Shown here one piece after another: positions 43,286-51,621 of a DNA stretch of 64,000 nucleotides. The stretch comes from Hahella sp018986435 (GTDB lineage: Bacteria; Pseudomonadota; Gammaproteobacteria; Pseudomonadales; Oleiphilaceae). The notes under the pieces were generated by a model, which saw nothing but the letters and a program-made list of their open reading frames with translations, had not been told where the DNA came from and searched no databases. The stretch spans positions 3,906,001 through 3,970,000 of the forward strand of contig NZ_CP192738.1 in the NCBI RefSeq assembly GCF_050749805.1, given 5' to 3'. A program made the position numbers and the translations under genes. Position 1 is the first letter of the stretch. Every line of letters starts with the position of its first letter.

Positions 43286-44500
43286 TTACAACTCTTGAAT
43301 CGCCAGTGACAACAGGCGCGCCTGTCGCACGGAGGAATATTCCGCCACCACTCGTCTACGCGCGTTCAGCACCATCTTCTGTAACGCCCGATCCGAGGTA
43401 TCCAGCAGATGTTGAAGCGCACAGGCCAGACTCTGGCTGTCTCCCGGCGCCGCCAGAAAACCGCAATCAGGCCGAACAATCTCTGCAGCGCCCATAAACC
43501 GGGTGGTCACCACTGGCAGCCCGACCGCCATGGCTTCCTTCAAAACCAGCGGTCCAGTGTCCCGGTCGCCATTAGGCGCTTCGCAAAACGGCGCCACTAA
43601 AGCGTGATAGCGGGTCATGGCGGCGCTGATCCATTCCGCCTCGCGGCCGCCCAGAAATGACACCTGCTCCTGCAGCCCCAGGCTGGCGACCTGCTCGCGC
43701 AGCACGGAAGACAGCGGCCCTTCGCCGACAATATCCAGACTGAGACGTTCCGCGGAAGGCATCGCCGCCAACGCTTCCAGTAAATGTTTGAGCCCCTTTT
43801 TCTCCGTCAGCCGCCCCACAAACAGAAGCCGACCTCTCGCCCCCAGGCCATGCTGATAAGGCAAACGATCCAGCTCCACGCCGCAGGGAATGTTAATAAT
43901 CCCGGCTCCGCCACCGGCCAGGGAGCGAAACAGTCGTTCCATATCGCCGCAAACCGCCACGCTGAAATCCGCGCAGGACAGCTTGAGGCGAAGGTCCGCC
44001 GGGCTGACGTATACATCAAAGCCATGGCCGACAAATGAGCAGGACACGCCTATCAACCGCGCTGCGGCGATCGCCACGGCGGCGGAGTGCAATGCGAAAT
44101 GCGCATGCAGATGACGACATCCTCTGTGCTGCGCCAGCGCCGCGACCTGGGCGGCCTGCAACAATAGCGAACGCGCGCGGATGCCATCCTGTCCCAACGC
44201 AAAACGGGCGCTGGGCCCCCAGCCGCGAAGGTTCTTCAACCAGGTGAACCAGCCCTGCCGACGACTGCAATCGCCAACGTACAGGGCGCCCGCCGCCAAA
44301 GCTTCATCCCGGGGTTGTCCATCCTGCTGCGGATAAGATAGCGAGATGGGCGTCACTTGATGCCCCAGGCGCTGCATCGCCCGCATTTCCACCCCTACGA
44401 AGGTTTCCGTGAGCACGGGAAATTGCGGCAGCACATAACCCACCGACTTCAGAGGCGCAGCCGCCGGCAGGTCCTGCGCACCTCGGCATATCGCGTTCAT
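43286..44500 (-). CDS. Glycosyltransferase family 4 (colanic-acid-type)
   Basis: 404 residues. N-terminus GYVLPQFPVLTETFVGVEMRAM is the WcaL-like opening; HLHAHFALHSAAVAIAAARLIG and FVGHGFDVYV follow. Donor domain: LLFVGRLTEKKGLKHLLEAL and APFCEAPNGDRDTGPLVLKEAMAVGLPVVTTRFMGAAEIV with the GT4 Glu motif. Overlaps the preceding asparagine-synthase-like gene by 4 bp (ATGA) and is followed 2 bp later by the flippase, so the arm is one operon. Confidence 0.93.
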   Translation of the reverse strand: MNAICRGAQDLPAAAPLKSVGYVLPQFPVLTETFVGVEMRAMQRLGHQVTPISLSYPQQDGQPRDEALAAGALYVGDCSRRQGWFTWLKNLRGWGPSARFALGQDGIRARSLLLQAAQVAALAQHRGCRHLHAHFALHSAAVAIAAARLIGVSCSFVGHGFDVYVSPADLRLKLSCADFSVAVCGDMERLFRSLAGGGAGIINIPCGVELDRLPYQHGLGARGRLLFVGRLTEKKGLKHLLEALAAMPSAERLSLDIVGEGPLSSVLREQVASLGLQEQVSFLGGREAEWISAAMTRYHALVAPFCEAPNGDRDTGPLVLKEAMAVGLPVVTTRFMGAAEIVRPDCGFLAAPGDSQSLACALQHLLDTSDRALQKMVLNARRRVVAEYSSVRQARLLSLAIQEL

Positions 44501-46185
44501 AACCCGCCCTCCGCCGACCGACGGCCTGAGTTCAAATAACCCAGCACCATGTTCAGACCGCGCACATGCAACGCTGAGGCATCCGTCAACAGGGCGTCGA
44601 CGCCGCGTTTGAAGTCTCCTTCGCTGAGACCTTCCTGCAACAATGACGCGCGCATGGGCTCCACGTTATCCAGGTCCAGCCAGGCGGCGTAATCGAACAC
44701 GCCACTGGACGCTTTACCCCAACAAGGCTGACGCCCCAGTCGGGCGGCCAGCCCCGGATAGCGTTCCCGCCAGCGCAGTCCCGAACGCAGGGGTCTGCCG
44801 GTTTTATCCCAGTCAACGCTGGCCAGCGACGGGCTTAGTTTGGCGATGGCTTTGCGGTGAAACAGACTGCCCAGGCGCAGACGCACCGGCAGCGCGCCCA
44901 GGGTCTCAAGCACGTTGGGATGCAAGAAGGGATGGCAGCGCTCGTAATCGTTGTCCAACAGTTGTTGGCCGGACACCACCATGCGCCCGACCCGCTCCGC
45001 CAGATAGACGTTGTCCATCAGATCCGCAGCGTCAGTTTCACAATCGTGATAGCGGTCCAGCATCATCTGAAAGCGCGCTTCCAGACGTCCCCCCAGTTCG
45101 GGGAATGCGCGAATGACCGGGTTGGCGAGCTTGCCGAATTCTTCCCGAATATATCGCCGCGCATAAGGCAGCAGGCGCGAGGCCAGCCTTTCCACCGCCA
45201 TCAGCGAATAACCCGGCGCGCCGCGATCGTAGTAAAAGGCCCGGAACGTCTCCGCGCCCGTCCCCGTGATGACGGTAAAGCCCCGGGTCTGATCCAGCAG
45301 CGTTTCATCCGCCAGGGCGTGGCCGTGTTGCACCGGCACTTCACAGCCGCCCCGCAAGGCAATGCGTTTCATGGACGTCCAGCGATCCGAGCCGCGCATA
45401 TCGCCGGCGAAAAAAGGCAATCCATGGGACTCGGCGATATTCCTGGCGATGCGCATGTCCGACGAGTCGGGACAGCCATAGCTGAACGCCACCGGTTTAT
45501 GCCCCAGCTTCAACGCCGCCGCCAGAATCAAGCGCGAGTCGAGACCGCCGGACAGGGAAACCGCTACTCGTGGACTGGACTGAAAACACTTGTCCACCGC
45601 GCCGACAAAAGCGTCGACAGCCTCGTTGAGCGTAGCGCAACGCACTTTCTGCAGTCGATAAGGGGGAAAGTCCCGCAACTGTAGCTGGCCATCGCTGGAA
45701 AAATGGAAGCACCGGGACGCGCGCAATTGCGTGACGCCCCGCATGATCGACTGCTCGTCCATCACCTGCCCGAAAGCCAGCAAGTCAAGCATCGCCTGCG
45801 GGTTGATCTGCGCCTCGTCTCCTAACAACTCCAGCATGACGCCTCGATCCGAGGTCACTGTTAACTGGCTTGAACGGTGACAATAAAGAATCGGAAACAG
45901 ACCCAGGCGGTCTGTGCAGCCGGCGACTTCATTGCGTTCCCGGTCGACATAAATCCAGGAGCGGCCCCAATAAGGCTTGAACAGACCGCGACGACAATTG
46001 CCTCTGATTTCCGCATCCTGATCGCAGTGCGCGGGATCTCCCCACGCCAGCAGATGAAATCCGGGACCGGAAAAGTGCGTCAACGCGCTGTGAGCATTGC
46101 GTTTGAACATAACGGATGCGTCACGCTCCAATGAAAGGACGGGGCGCCCCTGCTGTAGGGGAATGCTGATGCTGCAAATAGTCAT
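44497..46185 (-). CDS. Asparagine-synthase-like protein of the polysaccharide locus
   Basis: 562 residues. The C-terminal asparagine synthetase domain starts around 190 with the ATP-binding PP-loop SLSGGLDSR (210-218) and later GTGAETFRAF. The N-terminal glutaminase-like half keeps a scaffold (GCTDRLGLFPILYC, GVTQLRASRCFHF) but lacks the catalytic Cys at position 2 (sequence MTICS), so glutamine-dependent activity is doubtful. Such genes are common in exopolysaccharide clusters, perhaps amidating a sugar acid or peptide; this is inference. First gene of the minus arm, reading away from the shared divergent promoter region. Confidence 0.9.
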   Translation of the reverse strand: MTICSISIPLQQGRPVLSLERDASVMFKRNAHSALTHFSGPGFHLLAWGDPAHCDQDAEIRGNCRRGLFKPYWGRSWIYVDRERNEVAGCTDRLGLFPILYCHRSSQLTVTSDRGVMLELLGDEAQINPQAMLDLLAFGQVMDEQSIMRGVTQLRASRCFHFSSDGQLQLRDFPPYRLQKVRCATLNEAVDAFVGAVDKCFQSSPRVAVSLSGGLDSRLILAAALKLGHKPVAFSYGCPDSSDMRIARNIAESHGLPFFAGDMRGSDRWTSMKRIALRGGCEVPVQHGHALADETLLDQTRGFTVITGTGAETFRAFYYDRGAPGYSLMAVERLASRLLPYARRYIREEFGKLANPVIRAFPELGGRLEARFQMMLDRYHDCETDAADLMDNVYLAERVGRMVVSGQQLLDNDYERCHPFLHPNVLETLGALPVRLRLGSLFHRKAIAKLSPSLASVDWDKTGRPLRSGLRWRERYPGLAARLGRQPCWGKASSGVFDYAAWLDLDNVEPMRASLLQEGLSEGDFKRGVDALLTDASALHVRGLNMVLGYLNSGRRSAEGGL

Positions 46186-46471
46186 ACTCGTTCCTCATGG
46201 TTTTGCTACGAGTCGTTTCAACATCTGCGCCAGTTAGTTAAATTCCCGCGAATATTCTTTCACAGCAGTGACTTAGCGATACTCCCATCTCATTTTGATT
46301 TGGCGGATATCCCGCTCCATTTGTAATTTGCAAATCAAAACGCCATGACGAAGGCATCGCACTAAGGCCAGTTTCACCCTTGTCACAGGCTAAGATTCTG
46401 ATCCCTCGGGGATAATTCGCTTTGGCCCACAAACTGCGTAGGACCTTTCAAACCATCCGAGGAGGTCGACG
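46186..46471. promoter_or_regulatory. Divergent promoter region of the polysaccharide locus
   Basis: 286 bp between the two arms. It holds the sigma-54-type site annotated at 46422, and the perfect palindrome ATTTGCAAAT near 46326-46341 (within TTTGTAATTTGCAAATCAAA), a possible regulator site. No -24/-12 match was found reading toward the minus arm. Confidence 0.6.
46422..46438 (+). promoter_or_regulatory. Candidate sigma-54 promoter for the plus arm
   Basis: TTGGCCCACAAACTGCG has GG and GC separated by exactly 10 bp, as in TTGGCACG-N4-TTGCW; TTGGC and TGC match, the middle is weaker. Predicted start of transcription about 46448, 24 bp before the acyltransferase ATG and just ahead of its GAGGAGG ribosome site. 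In V. fischeri the equivalent gene sypM has a sigma-54 promoter. Confidence 0.6.
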
Positions 46472-47194
46472 ATGAACACATTCTCCGGGGCTACATTAAG
46501 AGCCCGCATCAAACACAGCGACTCCATGGCGGCGAGCGCACTGCGCGCCGTCTACTTCGGAATTCGTCGCTTTCAGATTCCTTGCATTCCCGTTCTGCAC
46601 AAGCCGCTGTATCTGGCTCATCGCAGCCTGAGCGGCATGCTGGAGAATCTGTCACGCATTTTCTACTGGACGCCAATGTTTCAGTCGCGGCTGGAATCCC
46701 CCGCCCGCAACCTTTATCTGTACTCCGGCATGCCGCTGGTCACCGGGGCGCTGAGCGTGCAAATGGGCGCTGACTGTCGGGTATCAGGGCTCTCCACCTT
46801 TTCAGGCAGAACATCGTCTCCCAATACGCCCCGGCTGATCGTCGGCGACAACGTGGACATCGGCTGGCAAACCACCATCGCCGTGGGTTCCGAAGTCATT
46901 CTGGGAGACAACGTGCGCATCGCCGGACGCGCCTTTCTGGCGGGCTATCCCGGTCATCCTCTGGACGCGGCGGCGCGCGCCGCCGGCAAGCCTGAAACCG
47001 ACGACCAGGTCGGCCCGATCATATTGGAGGACAACGTCTGGCTAGCCACCGGCGTCAGCGTGATGGCGGGGGTGCGCATCGGCCGCAATACCATTGTGGC
47101 TGCCGGCAGCGTGGTCACCCGCGACCTTCCTGCCAACGTGCTGGCGGGGGGCGTTCCAGCTCGAGTGCTGAGGACCCTGACGGAGGAGGAATGA
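46472..47194 (+). CDS. Hexapeptide-repeat acyltransferase
   Basis: 240 residues. N-terminal helical region, then left-handed beta-helix turns: LIVGDNVDIGWQTTIAVGSEVILGDNVRIAG, IILEDNVWLATGVSVMAGVRIGRNTIVAAGSVVTRDLPANVLAGGVPARVLR, the classic end of the maltose-acetyltransferase/WcaF group. His in AGYPGHPLD is the likely catalytic residue. Probably O-acetylates a sugar of the repeat unit. GAGGAGG lies 7 nt before the ATG. First gene of the plus arm; corresponds to sypM by order. Confidence 0.92.
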   Translation: MNTFSGATLRARIKHSDSMAASALRAVYFGIRRFQIPCIPVLHKPLYLAHRSLSGMLENLSRIFYWTPMFQSRLESPARNLYLYSGMPLVTGALSVQMGADCRVSGLSTFSGRTSSPNTPRLIVGDNVDIGWQTTIAVGSEVILGDNVRIAGRAFLAGYPGHPLDAAARAAGKPETDDQVGPIILEDNVWLATGVSVMAGVRIGRNTIVAAGSVVTRDLPANVLAGGVPARVLRTLTEEE

Positions 47195-47197
47195 GCC

Positions 47198-48415
47198 ATG
47201 ATGAACGCCACGCAAAAGCCGCAACTGATCGTTTTCGGCGAAGACTGGGGCGCCCATCCCAGCAGCACCCAGCACCTTATCCGTCATCTTGGCGACGACT
47301 ATGAGGTCATCTGGGTCAACTCCATTGGACTGCGCCGCCCGCGCCTGACGCGACATGATTTACTGCGTCTGTGTCGCAAGCTGATGTCCCGTTTAGGCGC
47401 CAACGCTCAACGTACAAATCAACAGGGCGCGCAGGACGCCGCGCCTTGTCGCCTGATCAATCCGTTAGTGATTCCTCTGTTCGGCTCGCGACTGGTCAGA
47501 CAACTCAACGCAGCGCTGCTCAAACGCCAGCTGACGCCCTATATCCGCAAAGACAGCGCGCTGATTCTGTGGTCCTCCCTGCCGTCAATGGCGGACCTGG
47601 TAGGACGCCTCGGCGAACGTGGCGTGGTCTATTACTGTGGCGACGATTTCCGCAGTCTCGCGGGCGTGGATCACGGACCCATCGCGGCGATGGAATCCGA
47701 ACTGGCGGGCAAGGCGGACAAAATCTTTGTCGCCAGCGAAACCCTGGGGAATCGCTTCGCCGCCGCCAAAACCGAGTGGCTGCCTCACGGCGTGGACTAC
47801 CGCCTGTTCAGCTCGCCGCAGCCGCGACCAGGGGATCTGCCGGCGGAAGGCCCGGTGGCGGGATTCTACGGTTCGGTGTCGGAGTGGTTCGATGTCGAGC
47901 TGATGAGCCATTGCGCCCGCGCCCTGCCCCACTGGACCTTTGTGGTCATCGGCGCCGTTCAGACTGACGTAGAGCCGCTGCGCCGCCTCGACAATGTCCG
48001 CCTGCTGGGACCACGTCCGCATCACGAGTTGCCCGCCTACGCGCAACACTGGCGCGCCTCCCTGCTGCCGTTTCGACGCAATGGCCAGATCATGGCCTGC
48101 AACCCGCTCAAGCTGCGGGAATATATGGCGGCGGGCGCCAGTATCGTCTCCACCCGTTTCCCAGCGGTGGAGAGCTACGGTGATCTGCTGCGCATCGCCG
48201 ATTCCGCCGCGGACTTCGTCGATGCGTTAAAGCAGATCGAGGCCTGCCCGTTCCACGCCAGCGCCAACCAGCTCAGACAAGCCGCCGCGCAGGAGTCCTG
48301 GTCGCGACGGGCGCAAACCGTCAAACAATGCCTGAAGCAATTTGCGCATAGCGCCGCACAACTCGACGCAAAATGCGAGCAGCCAAACAAGGCGGCTCAT
48401 AGTTCGTTGATTTAA
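47198..48415 (+). CDS. Glycosyltransferase (GT-B fold)
   Basis: 405 residues. N-terminus LIVFGEDWGAHPSSTQHLIRHLG resembles the TuaH-like glycosyltransferases; YYCGDDFRSLAGVDHGPIAAME and PVAGFYGSVSEWFDVELM follow, and the donor domain ends with LPFRRNGQIMACNPLKLREYMAAGASIVSTRFPAVESYGDLL, with the E of the PLKLREY motif. GGAGGAATG of the preceding gene's end serves as ribosome site (gap 3 bp). Corresponds to sypN by order. Confidence 0.9.
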   Translation: MMNATQKPQLIVFGEDWGAHPSSTQHLIRHLGDDYEVIWVNSIGLRRPRLTRHDLLRLCRKLMSRLGANAQRTNQQGAQDAAPCRLINPLVIPLFGSRLVRQLNAALLKRQLTPYIRKDSALILWSSLPSMADLVGRLGERGVVYYCGDDFRSLAGVDHGPIAAMESELAGKADKIFVASETLGNRFAAAKTEWLPHGVDYRLFSSPQPRPGDLPAEGPVAGFYGSVSEWFDVELMSHCARALPHWTFVVIGAVQTDVEPLRRLDNVRLLGPRPHHELPAYAQHWRASLLPFRRNGQIMACNPLKLREYMAAGASIVSTRFPAVESYGDLLRIADSAADFVDALKQIEACPFHASANQLRQAAAQESWSRRAQTVKQCLKQFAHSAAQLDAKCEQPNKAAHSSLI

Positions 48416-48428
48416 CGTACAAAAATAG

Positions 48429-48446
48429 TTGGAACGCTTTTTGGTT
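48429..48446 (+). promoter_or_regulatory. Weak sigma-54-like site before the lipoprotein gene
   Basis: TTGGAACGCTTTTTGGTT keeps TTGG and the 10-bp spacing but has GG instead of the nearly invariant GC in the -12 element. It could be a degenerate or non-functional internal promoter. Confidence 0.25.
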
Positions 48447-48506
48447 CTCTTCATCACAAGCCAGATATTCAGGCGCGCAAACTCACTCAAGCAGACGGAC
48501 ATCGAC

Positions 48507-48944
48507 ATGAACAAATGGGTTAAAACTTTACCAATCATCGCGGTTCTATTACAGACCGGATGCGCCATGCAAAGCGAACGGATGGACATAGAACGCGTCA
48601 ACCAAACCCTGTTCGCAATGACGCAAACGCCCGCTGAAGAAACCGCGCCAGCCTTTCTGACCCTGACTATCGACGCCATAGACGCGCCCCTGCAAAGCCC
48701 AGGCTGGAAACAGTTGGAAGCACGCGCCATGGCTTTCGTCAGCCGTTGCGCCGCCTGTCTGGACAAGGGGTTGATGCTGCAAGTGGCGGCCACTGACGCC
48801 GCGCAACCGTTCCAGGCGCTCAATGAAAGCCTGCGTTGGGGCGGCAAGCTGCGCGCTTTGTTAGCGATGCAAGGCCTGCCAGTGGACATCCGCTTCGACC
48901 CCAGTCTGCCCGCCTCCAGCGCGCGCCTGAGCGCCAAGGGGTAA
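48507..48944 (+). CDS. Putative lipoprotein in the polysaccharide operon
   Basis: 146 residues. MNKWVKTLPIIAVLLQTGCAMQ is a lipoprotein signal (LQTGC), with Ala-Met after the Cys. The mature part (AFLTLTIDAIDAPLQSP, then LDKGLMLQVAATDAAQPFQALNESLRWGGKLRALLAMQG) resembles a shrunken OmpA-type domain with the order of strand-helix-strand but without the peptidoglycan-binding D and R. The gene ends 3 bp before the Wzz gene. It has no counterpart in the syp order as I know it. Confidence 0.7.
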   Translation: MNKWVKTLPIIAVLLQTGCAMQSERMDIERVNQTLFAMTQTPAEETAPAFLTLTIDAIDAPLQSPGWKQLEARAMAFVSRCAACLDKGLMLQVAATDAAQPFQALNESLRWGGKLRALLAMQGLPVDIRFDPSLPASSARLSAKG

Positions 48945-48947
48945 GCG

Positions 48948-50447
48948 ATGCGCGTCGGCGTCTTCCTGAATTTGCACTACATGGCCGCGGCGGCCTGGCG
49001 ACGCCGCTACGCCATCGTAGCGCCTTTGCTGGCGGCGCCGTTTCTGGCTTTGCTGATCGGCGCCGTCACACCGAAGAAATATCAGAGCTACACCACGCTG
49101 CTGATTCAGGAAACGTCAAAACTGAATCCGTTCCTGGCGGATTTCTCCGTATCCACCCAGCTCAAGGAGCGCATGGCGGCCCTGCAAGCGCTGCTGCATT
49201 CGCGCCATATGCTGGGTGAAGTCGCCATGGAAATGGGTCTGGGCGATAAAGACAGCGGCCGCATCGGCGACCCGGTGCTGAACCGGCTTTCCCACTCCCT
49301 GAAGGTCGAGCTGATCGGCTCCGATATCATCAAAATCAGCCTGACGGATTCCTCCCCTCATGATATGGCGCGCACGCTGGAGGTCACTTCCAAGCATTTT
49401 CTGAATGTGCTGCTCGCTCCGGAACGCTCTTCCATCGACGCTTCCGAAAACTTTCTGGAAGAACAACTGTTGGCGCAGCAGCAGGCGCTGCTGGCGGCGG
49501 AGAACACGCTGGCGACGTTTAAGTCCCAGTACAGCGGCAGCCTGCCCGGGCAGATGCACTTTGATATCGAGCAGTTGCGGGAGACGGAAAAGCAACTGCA
49601 GATCAAACAGGTCGAGCTGGCGGGCGCTGACGCCGCCATCGAGACGCTAAACACGCAGTTACTCAAGGCCAACCCACTGCTGGCGTCCATTGAGGCGGAC
49701 ATCATTCGCGCCAGCGCCGAACTGAACCAACTGCAGGCCCGCTACACCGACAAACACAGCCTGGTGGTGGCCGCCAGACACAGCCTGCAGCGGCTGCGTC
49801 AGGAGCGCGATACGCTGGTGACCCAGACCCGGCGCATGAGTCCGCAGAACATCGACGAACTCTGGCGTCTGGCGGCGGAATTCGCTGACGCAGGGGAAGA
49901 CCGCAGCGCCACTGGCAGTCGGGTCAGCCCGTTACTGGTGTCGCAACTGGAATCCATTCAGCAGGCGCAGTCCCGCCAGCAGCAGCTAACGCAAGAGACC
50001 GCCAGCCTGCAGCAGACCCTGACGCGCCTGAAAACCAAGCTCGACAGCTTCGCCCAGGTAGAACAGCGACTGCGGGAGTTGGAGCGGGATATCGTGACCA
50101 AACAGCATATCTACGACGACCTGCTCAAGCGCTATGAAATGGCCAAAGTCACAGGCGCTCTGGGGCGCTTCGAAGAACACGACCGGGTCAAGATCATCGA
50201 TCGCCCGTTCACGCCCCATGCGCCCATCAATCTGCCTCTGGTGGTCTATTTCATCAGCGGCGCCCTGGGCGGGTTGTTTCTCGGCGCAGCCATCGCCGTG
50301 ATTCTGGAAATTATCGACACCAGCATTATCCGTCGCGATGTGGCGGAAAAAATTATCGGCGCGCCAGTCATCTCGCGCCTGCCGGACTTCAGGCAAGTCG
50401 CCATAGGATTTCAATCCGCTCGCGACCTGACGCCGGTTGAACCCTGA
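48948..50447 (+). CDS. Wzz/GumC-type polysaccharide chain-length protein
   Basis: 499 residues. N-terminal membrane helix (YAIVAPLLAAPFLALLIGAV) and C-terminal helix (LPLVVYFISGALGGLFLGAAIAVILEII) flank a long periplasmic coiled-coil (about 150-400, e.g. NFLEEQLLAQQQALLAAENTLATFKSQYSG). The proline-rich motif before TM2 is RPFTPHAPINLP. There is no C-terminal tyrosine kinase domain, so it is a pure co-polymerase controlling chain length and linking to the export pore. ATG directly after GGGGTAAGCG. Corresponds to sypO. Confidence 0.94.
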   Translation: MRVGVFLNLHYMAAAAWRRRYAIVAPLLAAPFLALLIGAVTPKKYQSYTTLLIQETSKLNPFLADFSVSTQLKERMAALQALLHSRHMLGEVAMEMGLGDKDSGRIGDPVLNRLSHSLKVELIGSDIIKISLTDSSPHDMARTLEVTSKHFLNVLLAPERSSIDASENFLEEQLLAQQQALLAAENTLATFKSQYSGSLPGQMHFDIEQLRETEKQLQIKQVELAGADAAIETLNTQLLKANPLLASIEADIIRASAELNQLQARYTDKHSLVVAARHSLQRLRQERDTLVTQTRRMSPQNIDELWRLAAEFADAGEDRSATGSRVSPLLVSQLESIQQAQSRQQQLTQETASLQQTLTRLKTKLDSFAQVEQRLRELERDIVTKQHIYDDLLKRYEMAKVTGALGRFEEHDRVKIIDRPFTPHAPINLPLVVYFISGALGGLFLGAAIAVILEIIDTSIIRRDVAEKIIGAPVISRLPDFRQVAIGFQSARDLTPVEP

Positions 50448-50474
50448 TCGCAGTCCATTTAACGAGGTATACCC

Positions 50475-51572
50475 ATGACATCGACATCTTCTCAGCGCAA
50501 AGTGGTCGTCCAGGTAGTGCAGCATTTGTCGCCGGGCGGCATTGAAAGCATTTGTCTGGAATTGCAGAGTTTCGCCGGCGCCAACGCCGAGGTGCATCTG
50601 GTCAGCCTGGAAGGTCGGGAGTCGCAAATGGTCTCCCTGTGGCCGCGCCTGAGTCAGTATGCCGGCGTCATGCACTTCCTCGATAAACCCCCCGGTCTAC
50701 AACCGCGTCTACTGCTGAAGCTGGCGGCGTTGTTCAAAACCCTCAAGGCGGATGTGGTGCATACCCATCATATCGGTCCGTTGCTTTACGGCGGCGCGGC
50801 GGCGCGTCTGGCGCGCATTCCCGTGTTGATTCATACCGAACACGACGCCTGGCATCTGGGTCTGGACAACCATCAGAGCCTAGCCTCCAAATGCCTGAAA
50901 TTCATTCGCCCGCAACTGGTGGCGGACGCCGAAATCGTCGCTGATCACATCAGGAGCCGTATTCCTCACGCGCAGCCACGGGTGATTCCCAACGGCATAG
51001 ATACGCGTCGCTTCAAGCCTGGAGACAAGGCCGCCGCACGGCGCTCATTCGGGCTGCCGGATGATCAGGCGATCATCGGCTGCGCCGCGCGTATGCATGA
51101 AGTGAAGGGACATGACGTTCTGCTCGACGCCATGTTTCGCCTGCCGCCCAACGTGCATCTCGCTCTCGCCGGCAAAGGCCCGCAGGAAGCGCAACTGCAA
51201 CGTCAGGTGCGGGATCTTAATCTCAGCGATCGGGTGCATTTTCTGGGCCTGGTGGATGATATGCCGCGCTTTTATCAGGCGCTGGATGTGTTCTGTCTGG
51301 CGTCGAAAGCGGAAGGAATGCCCTTGTCTCCCCTGGAAGCACAGGCCTGCGGCGCACGCGCAGTGATCACCGATGTGGGCGGCAGCCGCGAAGCGTTGTG
51401 TCCGACTACCGGCATTCTGGTGCCAGCGGATAACTCCGCGGCCCTGGCCAAGGCGCTGCGTTACAGCCTGCGCACCACGTTGAGCGCCGACCCCAGAGAT
51501 TTCGTCATGCGACACCGGGATATCCGCGGCATGGTCGCCGCGTACGACCAGTTGCACAGCGTCGCCTGCTGA
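50475..51572 (+). CDS. Glycosyltransferase family 4
   Basis: 365 residues. VVQVVQHLSPGGIESICLELQ opens the acceptor domain; KADVVHTHHIGPLLYGGAAARLARIPVLIHTEHD and VIPNGIDTRRFKPGD lead into the donor domain with IGCAARMHEVKGHDVLLDAM and ASKAEGMPLSPLEAQACGARAVITDVGGSREAL. CGAGG precedes the ATG, 27 bp after the Wzz stop. Corresponds to sypP. Confidence 0.94.
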   Translation: MTSTSSQRKVVVQVVQHLSPGGIESICLELQSFAGANAEVHLVSLEGRESQMVSLWPRLSQYAGVMHFLDKPPGLQPRLLLKLAALFKTLKADVVHTHHIGPLLYGGAAARLARIPVLIHTEHDAWHLGLDNHQSLASKCLKFIRPQLVADAEIVADHIRSRIPHAQPRVIPNGIDTRRFKPGDKAAARRSFGLPDDQAIIGCAARMHEVKGHDVLLDAMFRLPPNVHLALAGKGPQEAQLQRQVRDLNLSDRVHFLGLVDDMPRFYQALDVFCLASKAEGMPLSPLEAQACGARAVITDVGGSREALCPTTGILVPADNSAALAKALRYSLRTTLSADPRDFVMRHRDIRGMVAAYDQLHSVAC

Positions 51573-51621
51573 ACGCGGACGACTGACACGACAAGAATCG
51601 CCACCAAAGAGGTAAATCATC

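Noticed and set aside
46186..46421. Sigma-54 site for the minus arm
   Set aside because: The closest match (TTTGCAAATCAAAACGCC read in reverse) has 11 instead of 10 bp between the key dinucleotides.
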